Assembly: GCF_018070025.1 (NCBI RefSeq)
Contig: NZ_JAGPYQ010000002.1
Span: 1,674,001 to 1,738,000, forward strand
Length of the DNA: 64,000 nt
Source: Streptomyces liliiviolaceus
Lineage (GTDB): Bacteria > Actinomycetota > Actinomycetes > Streptomycetales > Streptomycetaceae
Reading direction: 5' to 3'
Position 1 is the first letter of the stretch. Every line of letters starts with the position of its first letter. Shown in pieces: positions 41,079 to 48,912 of this stretch. A program made the translations under genes and the position numbers. The notes under the pieces are model-generated. The model had not been told where the DNA came from. It did no database searches and was given only the letters and a program-made list of their open reading frames with translations.

Positions 41079-42527
41079 TTACAGCAGGCGCCGGATGTCG
41101 CCACGGACCCGGTAGAAGCCGCCCGCCGCCGGGTGCAGGGCGTCCACGACGTAACGGGCTCCGGGCTCTCGTATCGTGCGCGGGAACTGGACGTTCCAGG
41201 AGTGGTCGTAGCCGTCCGACACCACGTGGACGCGCAGGCGGCCGGTCGTCTGGACGCACTCGACGACGATCGCTCCTGCGGGGGCCTGGGAGACGCTCGC
41301 CAGCGAGGCCGCGGCGGTGGCCGGTGCGAAGGTCGGCAGCGCCTCGGCGAGCTTGACGTCCCGGGCGACCGGCACCGTGCCCTGCTGGGCCGCCGCGATG
41401 GCCGCCTCGCTCGCGTCCACGCACACCAGCGAGCCGTCCGTGGTCACCAGGTACAGCCGCTCGTCGCGGTACTGCATCGACAGCGCCGAGCCACCGCCGG
41501 TGCCCAGCTTCCACAGACGTGTGCCGTCCCGGTCGAAGCAGTACACCGACGAGGACGCGTCCCCGGCGAAGACGAACCGGCCGCCGGGCGAGGTGGCACA
41601 TGAGTAGACCGCGCTGTCGCAGGCATAGGTGGCCTCGACGGTGCCGGTCGCCTTCGACAGCCGCTGGACCACCCGGTGCGCGGTTCCCGCGAACACGGCG
41701 TCCTGCTCCTGCCAGCCGAACAGGACCCCGCCGCGGGTGGGCGTGTGCCACAACTCGCCGCTGCCGTCGGGCGCGTAGGCGCTCACCCCGCTCTGGTGGC
41801 CGTGGTAGACGGCACGGTCGTCGGCGCGGACCATCCAGGCGTGCTCGCCCTGACTGCGGCGCGACCACTGGTGCTCGTCCTCGTGGTCGATGACGGTCAG
41901 CCGGCCCTCGCGGTCCGACACGTTCAGAACGCCCTCGTGGATGTCCAGCCAGAAGATGTCGACGTCCGCCGCCACGTCGTACGCCGCGAACGGCAGCTTC
42001 GAGGACAGGTCGTAGACCCGGCCGTCATCGCACCCCGCGTATATCCAGAAGTCGTCGGCGACCAGGCACTTCACACCGTCCGGGAGGTTGAAGCGGGCCA
42101 GGACACCGCCATCGTGGTCCAGGGTGAAGACGTCACCCGCCTGGTTGCCGACCCAGCAGCGGTCGTCGTCGACGTGGATGCCGAACGCCGACGACCCCGT
42201 ACGGAAACGCCACAGCACCGGGGCCACGGACCGCGCGGTGGAGGGAGCCGAGGCGACCTGCCGCCGGGTCACCGCACGGGGCGCACGCTGTCCGGCGATC
42301 GCGGGGGCGTATCCCTTGCGGACCTTCTCCCCCACCTTCTTCGCGGCGGCGGCGCGCGCCTTGTCCGCCGTGGGGAACGTCGTCGTCTGGGTCTGTCCGG
42401 CGGCGCCGATCCGTCCGTACCGCACCGTCACCACCAGCCCGTCCACGGCCACTTCGTAGAACTTGTGCGCAGCACCGTCCTCCTGCGACAGCTCCAGATA
42501 CGTCGTCGACGCGGACCCACTGGACAT
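41079..42527 (-). CDS. WGR domain protein with C-terminal beta-propeller repeats
   Basis: A 482-residue cytoplasmic protein. The first 85 residues are a WGR domain (YLELSQEDGAAHKFYEVAVDGLVVTVRYGRIG, then AKKVGEKVRKGY), a fold known from PARPs that binds nucleic acid or proteins. A short linker follows (about 85-120). Residues 120-400 are repeats with PQQ/WD40-like blades (WVGNQAGDVFTLDHDGGVLARF; FVFAGDASSSVYCFDRDGTRLWKLG; YLVTTDGSLVCVDA). The C-terminal 60 residues are beta-rich. GGAGGG lies 7 bases before the ATG. It stands alone. A role in sensing damage or as a scaffold is only a guess. Confidence 0.8.
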   Translation of the reverse strand: MSSGSASTTYLELSQEDGAAHKFYEVAVDGLVVTVRYGRIGAAGQTQTTTFPTADKARAAAAKKVGEKVRKGYAPAIAGQRAPRAVTRRQVASAPSTARSVAPVLWRFRTGSSAFGIHVDDDRCWVGNQAGDVFTLDHDGGVLARFNLPDGVKCLVADDFWIYAGCDDGRVYDLSSKLPFAAYDVAADVDIFWLDIHEGVLNVSDREGRLTVIDHEDEHQWSRRSQGEHAWMVRADDRAVYHGHQSGVSAYAPDGSGELWHTPTRGGVLFGWQEQDAVFAGTAHRVVQRLSKATGTVEATYACDSAVYSCATSPGGRFVFAGDASSSVYCFDRDGTRLWKLGTGGGSALSMQYRDERLYLVTTDGSLVCVDASEAAIAAAQQGTVPVARDVKLAEALPTFAPATAAASLASVSQAPAGAIVVECVQTTGRLRVHVVSDGYDHSWNVQFPRTIREPGARYVVDALHPAAGGFYRVRGDIRRLL

Positions 42528-42674
42528 GACAGACCCCTCCCAGGACCAGGCCCCGCGGTCTCTCCAGCGGGTCCCACTGCTCACACCGTAGAGGCTGCCA
42601 CTGACACTCGGACGATCAGGCCGGTACGTCCGCCGCGGCCCGAGCACACCCGCCCTCGGGAGGAGGGTCGGCAG

Positions 42675-43010
42675 TCAGCCGTCCTGCTGGTCGGGCGCGT
42701 CCGCGTCGAGCTTCGCGAGGTGCTCCTCCCACCGTCGGCGGCGCTGGTCCGGGGACTGTTCCCACCAGGGCGTGCCCCGTTCCCCCAGCGCGATCTTCGC
42801 GTGCCGCACGCGCGCCCGCGCCGACCGCTCGGCCGACGCGTCGTCGGCGGTGGTCGCCGCACGCACCGCGCGACGGGCCGCCATGAGGTGATGTCGCAGC
42901 CGGGCCGCGACGTCCTCGGGCAGGGAGGGATCCGTGGCCCGCCATTTCCGCCCGTCGATGACGATGTGGTGTCCGTCGGGAGTCCTCTGCGGTTCGTCGC
43001 GCGCGTTCAC
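42675..43010 (-). CDS. small conserved hypothetical protein
   Basis: A 111-residue protein with the conserved block GHHIVIDGRKWRATDPSLPEDVAARLRHHLMAARRAV and a basic helical half ending in GTPWWEQSPDQRRRRWEEHLAKLD. Very similar small proteins are common in actinomycetes and are sometimes labelled biopolymer-transporter (Tol-like) without evidence. No membrane segment is seen, so I would not adopt that name. The GTG at 43010 is preferred to longer options. It is divergent from the ABM monooxygenase. Confidence 0.7.
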   Translation of the reverse strand: MNARDEPQRTPDGHHIVIDGRKWRATDPSLPEDVAARLRHHLMAARRAVRAATTADDASAERSARARVRHAKIALGERGTPWWEQSPDQRRRRWEEHLAKLDADAPDQQDG

Positions 43011-43115
43011 ACCCGCAATTCTGGCCGTACGTCGGCCGGGCGGCGCGGCAAGGCCGGCAGCTGCCACGCGCACCCCGTCGTCCGACGCCGGGCGCGGTCA
43101 CGGCAGGATGGGCAC

Positions 43116-43445
43116 ATGAGCGTAGTCAAGATCAATGTCCTGACCGTCCCCTCCGGGCAGCGGGAACTTCTGGAGAAGCGGTTCGCGTCCCGCGCGGGCA
43201 CCGTCGAGAACTCCGACGGATTCGAGTGGTTCGAACTCCTCCGCCCGATCGAGGGCACCGACAGCTACCTCGTCTACACGCGGTGGCGTGACGAGGAATC
43301 CTTCACCGCATGGATGGAGGGGAACATGAAGGCGGCCCATCAGGGCGGCGGCGCGGAGGGCGGCGAGCGGCCCAAGCCGGCGGCGAGCGGTTCCACGCTG
43401 TGGTCCTTCGAGGTCGTGCAGCAGACCGCCCCGCGCAGCGCGTAG
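43116..43445 (+). CDS. antibiotic biosynthesis monooxygenase (ABM) family protein
   Basis: A 109-residue ferredoxin-like ABM-domain protein. It starts VVKINVLTVPSGQRELLEKRFASRAGTVENSDGFEWFELLRP, with W/H residues typical of IsdG-like heme-degrading members, then SYLVYTRWRDEESFTAWMEGNMKAAHQ. The Asn/Trp/His set needed for heme oxygenation may be present (N, W and H in these blocks), so heme degradation is as likely as a monooxygenase on an aromatic. CAGGAT lies 6 bases before the ATG, a leaderless pattern. No biosynthetic genes are nearby. Confidence 0.82.
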   Translation: MSVVKINVLTVPSGQRELLEKRFASRAGTVENSDGFEWFELLRPIEGTDSYLVYTRWRDEESFTAWMEGNMKAAHQGGGAEGGERPKPAASGSTLWSFEVVQQTAPRSA

Positions 43446-43735
43446 CTCCGCGCCCCGCAAGCCACTGGGCCACCGGGGCGATGGGGTCACCGGGGCAATG
43501 GGTCACCAGCCCATCGGTCACTGGCATCCGCTGACAAACCCTGCCGGCCGCTGAAGGCCGCCCCGCGAACGTGACGTGTCCCGAAAGGATGAACGTCATG
43601 GTGTCCGGGCGTGTCTTGGCCGCCGGACCAGCACTCTTGCAGACCAGGGCACTGCCGTTACGCGTGCGGACGGTGGTGCCCCTGGTGTGTGTCGGCGGCA
43701 CCGTCCGGGGCGGGCGGGGGAAGCAGGGGTGCGCA

Positions 43736-45808
43736 GTGGAATGGCAACGGCCGACCTCTTTACGGGACCGGGCCCGCTACCGGTTCGACACGACGCTGGC
43801 CCGCAGCACGGGGATGCTCGTGAGCTGGCTGGTGCTGTCCTGTCTGGCGGTGGTGGTGCCCGTCAGTGCGCTGGTGGTGTGGACGGACCCCGGCTCTCCG
43901 CGTTCGCTGTCGGGCCGGCTGTCGGCGGTGTGGCGGACCAGCGCGGAGACGCTGCGGCTCGGCGCGCCGACGGGTGCGCCGATGCGGATGGCGCTGTCGG
44001 TGCTGCTGGGGATCGTCGCGCTGCTGTGCGTGTCGACCCTGGTGGGGGTGATCACCACCGGATTGGGTGAACGGCTGACCGAGTTGCGGCGGGGCCGCTC
44101 GATGGTGCTTGAGCAGGAGCACGCGGTCGTCCTCGGCTGGTCGGACCAGGTGTTCACGGTGGTGGGGGAACTGGCCGCGGCCCGGGCGGGCGCCCGGTGC
44201 GTGATCGCCGTCCTGGCCGACCGGGACGTGGCCGAGATGGAGGAGGCACTCACCGCGTCCCTGGGGCGCGGCTCCGCTGTCCGGCTGGTCTGCCGCAGCG
44301 GCTCACTGACCACGGTCGACACCCTGGCCCTGGTCACTCCCCGGGCCGCCAGTTCCGTACTGGTGCTGCCCTCCGATGCTCCGGAAGCGGACAGCGAGGT
44401 CGTACGCGTCCTGCTGGCCCTGCGGGCGGTCCTCGGTGACGAGCCCGGTCCGCCCGTCGTCGCGGCCGTGCGCGACCGCCGTCAGCTGCCCGCGGCCCGG
44501 CTCGCCGCGGGCGAACGCGGCACGATCGTGGAGACGGACGCGACGACGGCGGAACTGCTGGTGCAGTCGGCGCGGCGCACCGGGGTGGGCGAGGTGCTGC
44601 GCGACCTGCTCGATTTCTCCGGCGTGGAATTCCATCTCGTGGATGTGCCGGCAGCCGTCCGGCAAGGGTCCGCGGGTTCTCGCTTCGGGGATCTGCTGCT
44701 GTGCTTCGAACGGTCCACCGTGGTGGGGGTGTTGGGTCCGGACGGGCAACCGCTGCTCAGTCCCGCCGCGGACACCGTCGTCGGCCCGGGAGACCGGCTC
44801 ATCGTGATCGCGCACGACGGTGTGCCGGAGGCGCCGGTCGACTGCCGTGCGTACGTCGACCCGACCGCGTTCGCGGCGCCGCACTCCCAGCGCGTCGGGC
44901 CTGTACGAGTGCTGCTGCTCGGCTGGAACCGCCGTGCACCCCTGCTGGTGGAGGCGCTGGGCCACAGCGTCGCACCGGGGTCGGTACTCGATGTCGTCGT
45001 CGATGAGACACAGGTGACTCCCGTCCAGGACCAGGCCAGTTCCCCGCAGGCCGCGGCACGGCTGGCCGTCTCCTGCCGAAGCGGTGAACTGCTGCATCCG
45101 GAAAACCTGCGGGACCTGGACCTCTTCGGATACGACACGGTGATCGTGCTCGGGGCGGACAGCGTGGACGGGCCGGGGCATCCCGACGACAGGGTCCTGG
45201 TCACCCTGCTGATGCTGCGGGAGCTGGAGCTCCGGGCGGGCCGGGTCCTGCCGGTGGTCGCGGAACTCGGCGACCACCGCAACCGGGCCCTCGCGCCGCT
45301 GGGCCCGGCATCCGATGTCGTCATCCGGGGTGAACTGACCAGCCTGCTGATGGCCCAGATCGCGCACAACCCGCATCTGGCCGCCGTGTTCGGGGAACTG
45401 TTCGCGGCGCACGGCGCGTCGGTGCATCTGCGCCCGGCCCACCACTACACGACGCCCGGGTGCGAGGCGTCGTTCGCGACCGTCGTGGCGGCCGCCCGGG
45501 AGCGGGGCGAATGCGCGGTCGGCTACCGCCGCACGGACCCGGAGGCGGGCACGGGTCACCGGCATGAACTGCGGCTCGGTCCCGCCAAGACCGAACGACG
45601 TGTGTGGCACGCACGGGACGAGGTGGTCGTCGTGGCGAACGACTCCGCCGGGTCCGACCAGCCGTACGGCACCCTCGACGCGGTACCCGGCATGCGCCAC
45701 GACCACGGAGACGACACCGCACTGTCGGGCGGATCACCCGGACGGCGGCCGTCCCACGACTCCCCGGAACAGGACCGGACGCGCGGAGAGGGCGGCACAA
45801 CGGGGTGA
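43736..45808 (+). CDS. CASTOR/POLLUX-like putative ion channel
   Basis: A 690-residue membrane protein. After a basic N-terminus there are two transmembrane helices, about residues 22-45 (MLVSWLVLSCLAVVVPVSALVVW) and 80-105 (MALSVLLGIVALLCVSTLVGVITTG). Two RCK-like Rossmann regulatory domains follow (HAVVLGWSDQVFTVVGELAAA; VRVLLLGWNRRAPLLVEALGHS) with TrkA-C-like parts between (GPGDRLIVIAHD). This layout matches bacterial relatives of CASTOR/POLLUX, which gate K+ or Ca2+. The tail is long and hydrophilic. The GTG start has AGCAGGGG upstream, but longer N-termini are possible. A hairpin lies 10 bases after the stop. Confidence 0.85.
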   Translation: MEWQRPTSLRDRARYRFDTTLARSTGMLVSWLVLSCLAVVVPVSALVVWTDPGSPRSLSGRLSAVWRTSAETLRLGAPTGAPMRMALSVLLGIVALLCVSTLVGVITTGLGERLTELRRGRSMVLEQEHAVVLGWSDQVFTVVGELAAARAGARCVIAVLADRDVAEMEEALTASLGRGSAVRLVCRSGSLTTVDTLALVTPRAASSVLVLPSDAPEADSEVVRVLLALRAVLGDEPGPPVVAAVRDRRQLPAARLAAGERGTIVETDATTAELLVQSARRTGVGEVLRDLLDFSGVEFHLVDVPAAVRQGSAGSRFGDLLLCFERSTVVGVLGPDGQPLLSPAADTVVGPGDRLIVIAHDGVPEAPVDCRAYVDPTAFAAPHSQRVGPVRVLLLGWNRRAPLLVEALGHSVAPGSVLDVVVDETQVTPVQDQASSPQAAARLAVSCRSGELLHPENLRDLDLFGYDTVIVLGADSVDGPGHPDDRVLVTLLMLRELELRAGRVLPVVAELGDHRNRALAPLGPASDVVIRGELTSLLMAQIAHNPHLAAVFGELFAAHGASVHLRPAHHYTTPGCEASFATVVAAARERGECAVGYRRTDPEAGTGHRHELRLGPAKTERRVWHARDEVVVVANDSAGSDQPYGTLDAVPGMRHDHGDDTALSGGSPGRRPSHDSPEQDRTRGEGGTTG

Positions 45809-45817
45809 CACACCCGC

Positions 45818-45840
45818 GCCCCTGAACACGCTTCGGGGGC
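45818..45840 (+). terminator. terminator of the channel gene
   Basis: GCCCCTGAA and TTCGGGGGC form a 9-bp stem with one G-T type mismatch and a 5-base loop. It begins 10 bases after the channel stop. Confidence 0.6.
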
Positions 45841-45883
45841 ACGCAAGTACGCGCGTACACAAGTCAGTTGCTCGCCGGACACG

Positions 45884-45920
45884 TCGGTGGCCCCGGAACA
45901 TGCGTTCCGGGGGCCACCGA
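45884..45920 (-). terminator. terminator of the cold-shock gene
   Basis: TCGGTGGCCCCGGAAC and GTTCCGGGGGCCACCGA pair over 16 bp with one bulged G and an ATGC loop. It lies 16 bases past the cold-shock gene's stop, in its reading direction. Confidence 0.8.
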
Positions 45921-45935
45921 CGACTGCCTGTGAGA

Positions 45936-46139
45936 CTAGGCGGGGGTGATGTTCTCCGCCTGCGGGCCCTTCTGGCCCTGCGTGACGTCGAAGTTCACGA
46001 CCTGGCCCTCCTGCAGCTCACGGAAGCCGGAGGCGTTGATGTTCGAGTAGTGGGCGAAGACGTCGGGGCCGCCACCCTCCTGCTCGATGAAGCCGAAGCC
46101 CTTCTCGGCGTTGAACCACTTCACAGTTCCCTTGGCCAT
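45936..46139 (-). CDS. cold-shock protein (CspA family)
   Basis: A 67-residue single OB-fold protein. RNP1 is seen as KGFGFI in [14 protein letters not shown], and RNP2 as VFAHYSNI. It binds single-stranded RNA/DNA as an RNA chaperone; acidic patches and length match the 7-kDa Streptomyces cold-shock proteins. GGAAGG lies 8 bases before the ATG. There is a gap of about 280 bases upstream with a hairpin (TGCCCGC at 46221-46227 with GCGGGCA at 46236-46242), suggesting a structured 5' leader as in other cold-shock genes. Confidence 0.95.
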   Translation of the reverse strand: MAKGTVKWFNAEKGFGFIEQEGGGPDVFAHYSNINASGFRELQEGQVVNFDVTQGQKGPQAENITPA

Positions 46140-46418
46140 GCGCGTGCCTTCCAGTCGATATCGGACCCACACCGCGTGAGCCCGGAGGTGATCGCCCTGG
46201 TCCTGCACTGCACAGCAAAATGCCCGCACCGGAGCGCGGGCAGGTACTGCGAACCACGACATCTGGGGATGACGCTACACGGCGAAACCGCCTACCACCA
46301 GAGAGCAACAAGACATGATCCCGAACCATGTCGCACGAGCGACCCTGCGGAGGCCCGGGTCGCCGCTCCCACCGAGGCAACCAGAGTGGTGCCGTGCACG
46401 TCCGCCGAGGGCCGAGGG

Positions 46419-47246
46419 TCACACCTGACCGACGAGAAACCGGCGGGCGCCTCGCAGCTTGGTGCGCAGTTTCCGCTGGGTCGCGCGGCTGTCGAGCCGG
46501 ACATCCAGGGCGCCGGGAAACGCACTGCCGGCGCGCAGGCCGGTGGGCAAGCGGGAGGCGTCGATGCCGTCGCGCTCGGCGATGAGAACGCCGAGTTCAT
46601 GACGGCTCAGAGCGTCTGCACCTGCAAGGTGGTGAACGCCGTGGGCGTTCGTCGAGGCCAGTTCTAGGACGGCCGCTGCCAGGTCCGCGACGTGCACCGG
46701 GCAGCGGATGTCGTCGGTGAACAGGCAGCCGTCGCGGGTACCGGCGGCGAGTTCCCGCACGGCACGTTCATGACCGGACCGGCCGTCGCCGATGATCAGC
46801 GAGGTACGGGCCACGACGGCCTGCGGGTGCACGAGCAGGACCCCGGTCTCCGCCGCGGCCTTCGCCGCGCCGTACGGGGTGACGGGGTCGGGGAGGCTCA
46901 ACTCGTCGTAGTGGACACGGGATCCGGAGAAGACCGCGTCGCTGGACACATGAACGAGACGGCAGCCGTGTCTCGCCGTTGCCATCGCGAGGCGGACCGG
47001 GCCCTGGGCCGTGACCGCCCAGTCCGCCTGGCCGCTCGACGCGTTGACGACCGACCGGGCGCCGACCTCCGCCACGACCGCGTCCACCTGCTCGGGGTCC
47101 CGCAGGTCGAGGTGGCACCATGCGGTTCGAGCGGCGCTGCCGGGTTCGGTCGCGTAGGTCGCGACCGTCGGTTGCCCGGCTGCTGCCGCCTGTCGGATCA
47201 GCTCAGTGCCCAGGTAGCCGCTGCCGCCGATGATCAGGATCGTCAC
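46419..47246 (-). CDS. RmlD-like NAD(P)-dependent sugar reductase (extended SDR)
   Basis: A 275-residue extended SDR resembling dTDP-4-dehydrorhamnose reductase. The cofactor motif GGSGYLG is at residues 6-12, a VHVSSDAVFSG block is near residue 115 and the active site YGAAK (YxxxK) near residue 135. In true RmlD the DYVFDG block is similar. No other dTDP-sugar genes are near, so a related sugar or non-sugar substrate is possible. The GTG at 47246 gives the usual beta-strand start TILIIGGSGYLG. It lies 17 bases after the DUF1707 gene in the same direction, so they may be cotranscribed. Confidence 0.85.
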   Translation of the reverse strand: MTILIIGGSGYLGTELIRQAAAAGQPTVATYATEPGSAARTAWCHLDLRDPEQVDAVVAEVGARSVVNASSGQADWAVTAQGPVRLAMATARHGCRLVHVSSDAVFSGSRVHYDELSLPDPVTPYGAAKAAAETGVLLVHPQAVVARTSLIIGDGRSGHERAVRELAAGTRDGCLFTDDIRCPVHVADLAAAVLELASTNAHGVHHLAGADALSRHELGVLIAERDGIDASRLPTGLRAGSAFPGALDVRLDSRATQRKLRTKLRGARRFLVGQV

Positions 47247-47263
47247 GAGGTGACACCGTGGGC

Positions 47264-47905
47264 CTACGCGGGCTTGCGCAGCAGCCACTGCCCGAACGTC
47301 CGGCGTGCGGGCCGTACCACCACGCGGCCGTGGGCCTTCTGGCCGACCAGTTCCACGCGCAGAACGACGGGCGTATCAGGATTCGCGCGCGCCTGACGGT
47401 ACTTGACCCTGCTGTGCACAAGTTGCAGGCCGTCCATGTCGATCACGACGCCCGGCTTCGTGATCAGTGTCAGGGTCTTCCCCGTCATGGCCACGTCGAT
47501 CCGCAAGGTGTCGTGCGTGATCACTGCCTCGGTGAAGTCGAGTGTCACCTCGCAGAAGGTGACCACGAGTTCCAGCCTCCGGGGCACCACCCAGCGCCCC
47601 ACGCGCTCGACCGCACCGCTGAAGACCTGTTCGATCCGCACCACGTCCTTGGCCTCCGCCCCGGTCCCGCCGACCGTGGCCACCGTGGGCGGCAGATCGG
47701 TGGTGAGCGTGGCCAGTTCGCCCAAGGTCCTTGCGGACAGGGCGACTTCGAGGCGTTCGTCCAACTCGTCCGCGGTCAGCAGGCCGTCCCCCGCCGCGAT
47801 ACGCAGCACGTCGACCACCCGGTCCCGGTCCGCGTGCGAGGCACGCAGTTCGGGCGACGAACCGGGGCCGATGTGGTTCCCGGTGGGCGATATCTCTTCC
47901 GACAT
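47264..47905 (-). CDS. DUF1707 (SHOCT-like) domain protein
   Basis: A 213-residue protein. The first part is a DUF1707 domain at about residues 18-70 (ELRASHADRDRVVDVLRIAAGDGLLTADELDERLEVALSARTLGELATLTTDLP), a short domain of unknown role frequent in actinomycetes. The rest is beta-rich with no membrane helix (LVVTFCEVTLDFTEAVITHDTLRIDVAMTGKTLTLITKPGVVIDMDGLQL), resembling the C-terminal half of cell-wall-antibiotic-response proteins. Function unknown. It is probably in operon with the RmlD-like reductase downstream. Confidence 0.82.
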   Translation of the reverse strand: MSEEISPTGNHIGPGSSPELRASHADRDRVVDVLRIAAGDGLLTADELDERLEVALSARTLGELATLTTDLPPTVATVGGTGAEAKDVVRIEQVFSGAVERVGRWVVPRRLELVVTFCEVTLDFTEAVITHDTLRIDVAMTGKTLTLITKPGVVIDMDGLQLVHSRVKYRQARANPDTPVVLRVELVGQKAHGRVVVRPARRTFGQWLLRKPA

Positions 47906-48148
47906 GCTTCCGTCCTGGTCCGGTCGAACATCTCCGCGCGACGCGGTCAGCGGCGCGAGAGAAAGACTAGCGCTGTATCGCGACATGCATCCCGACCGGG
48001 CCTCCCGGAGGAGCAACGGAGGAGCAGTGGTCAGCGCCGGTCCGCCTCATGCGCCACCCATCATGCCGAGGCCCGGTCGCGGCAACAACCACGGCGTCGC
48101 GGACGTCGGCTTCGCTGACGCACAGGGCGCATGCGGGGCGAGCGCGTG

Positions 48149-48196
48149 ACACCCTGGTGCCGCGACACCTTGGTGCCGCGACGCCCTTGTGCCGCA
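48149..48196 (+). repeat. 16-bp tandem repeat (three copies) in a gene-free stretch
   Basis: Units ACACCCTGGTGCCGCG, ACACCTTGGTGCCGCG and ACGCCCTTGTGCCGCA follow each other exactly. They lie in the 532-base spacer 47906-48437, where I see no convincing gene; short open frames exist on both strands but lack a start with ribosome-binding site. Confidence 0.75.
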
Positions 48197-48437
48197 GCGC
48201 CGCGCGACGCGTGAATCGCCGATGCGGAATCACAGGCCCACCGCAAGCCACTCAGCCATCATTCATTCGATCGGGTGATCTGTCGGACAGGCATATCGTT
48301 TCTGCGTGCCCACCGCGCCCTACCGTGCCAGTGAGGCGACCTGGACCCCGTGAGCCCGCAGCAACAGATCAGCACGGCCTCCGCATTGCCGTGCCGCAGT
48401 GTACGGAGACCCGGACGACGTTCATGGTGAGGCCCTC

Positions 48438-48824
48438 ATGCAGCTGCACGATTCCCGCCCTCTGCCCAGTACGGATCTGCCTGGTGCCCATGCCCGTTGC
48501 TTCCCGCGCGGCAGGGCCACGGTGGTCGAACTGCACGGGGAGATCGACGTGTTCACCGTCGGCAGGCTCACCGTCGACCTCGACACCGCGACCGGGCGGC
48601 CCGTCCCGCACGTCATCGTCGATCTGCGGCCGGTGTCCTTCATGGACTCCAGCGGCCTGCACCTGTTGAACCGCGCCCACCATCGTGCCCGCGCCCGCAG
48701 CGGCGGGCTTGAACTGGTCAGCGACCAGCCGCACATCCGGCAACTGTTACGGCTCACCGCGCTGGACCACATCCCCCTCTCGGCCACCCTCGACGACACA
48801 CCCGTCTGCATGGCCCATCAGTAG
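48438..48824 (+). CDS. STAS domain anti-sigma factor antagonist
   Basis: A 128-residue STAS protein of the SpoIIAA/RsbV type. It has the core ATVVELHGEIDVFTVGRL and the phosphorylation loop HVIVDLRPVSFMDSSGLHLLNRAH, where the Ser pair after MD is the usual site of regulation by an anti-sigma kinase. The active, unphosphorylated form would bind the kinase and free a sigma factor. No partner kinase or sigma gene is adjacent. The Met at 48438 with GTGAGG upstream is chosen over a start 13 codons earlier. Confidence 0.88.
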   Translation: MQLHDSRPLPSTDLPGAHARCFPRGRATVVELHGEIDVFTVGRLTVDLDTATGRPVPHVIVDLRPVSFMDSSGLHLLNRAHHRARARSGGLELVSDQPHIRQLLRLTALDHIPLSATLDDTPVCMAHQ

Positions 48825-48912
48825 TCCCGAGGCGGGCAGGCCGACGGCCTCGGTGACGAGTACGCCGTGGAGTTCCCCAGCACCCTCGGCCCGCAGGGCG
48901 AACCTGTCCGCA

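Noticed and set aside
43116..43445. Antibiotic biosynthetic cluster suggested by the ABM monooxygenase name
   Set aside because: No synthase, tailoring or resistance genes surround it. Such small ABM proteins are common outside biosynthetic clusters.
46419..47246. dTDP-rhamnose pathway
   Set aside because: Only an RmlD-like reductase is present; RmlA, RmlB and RmlC homologues are absent from the window.
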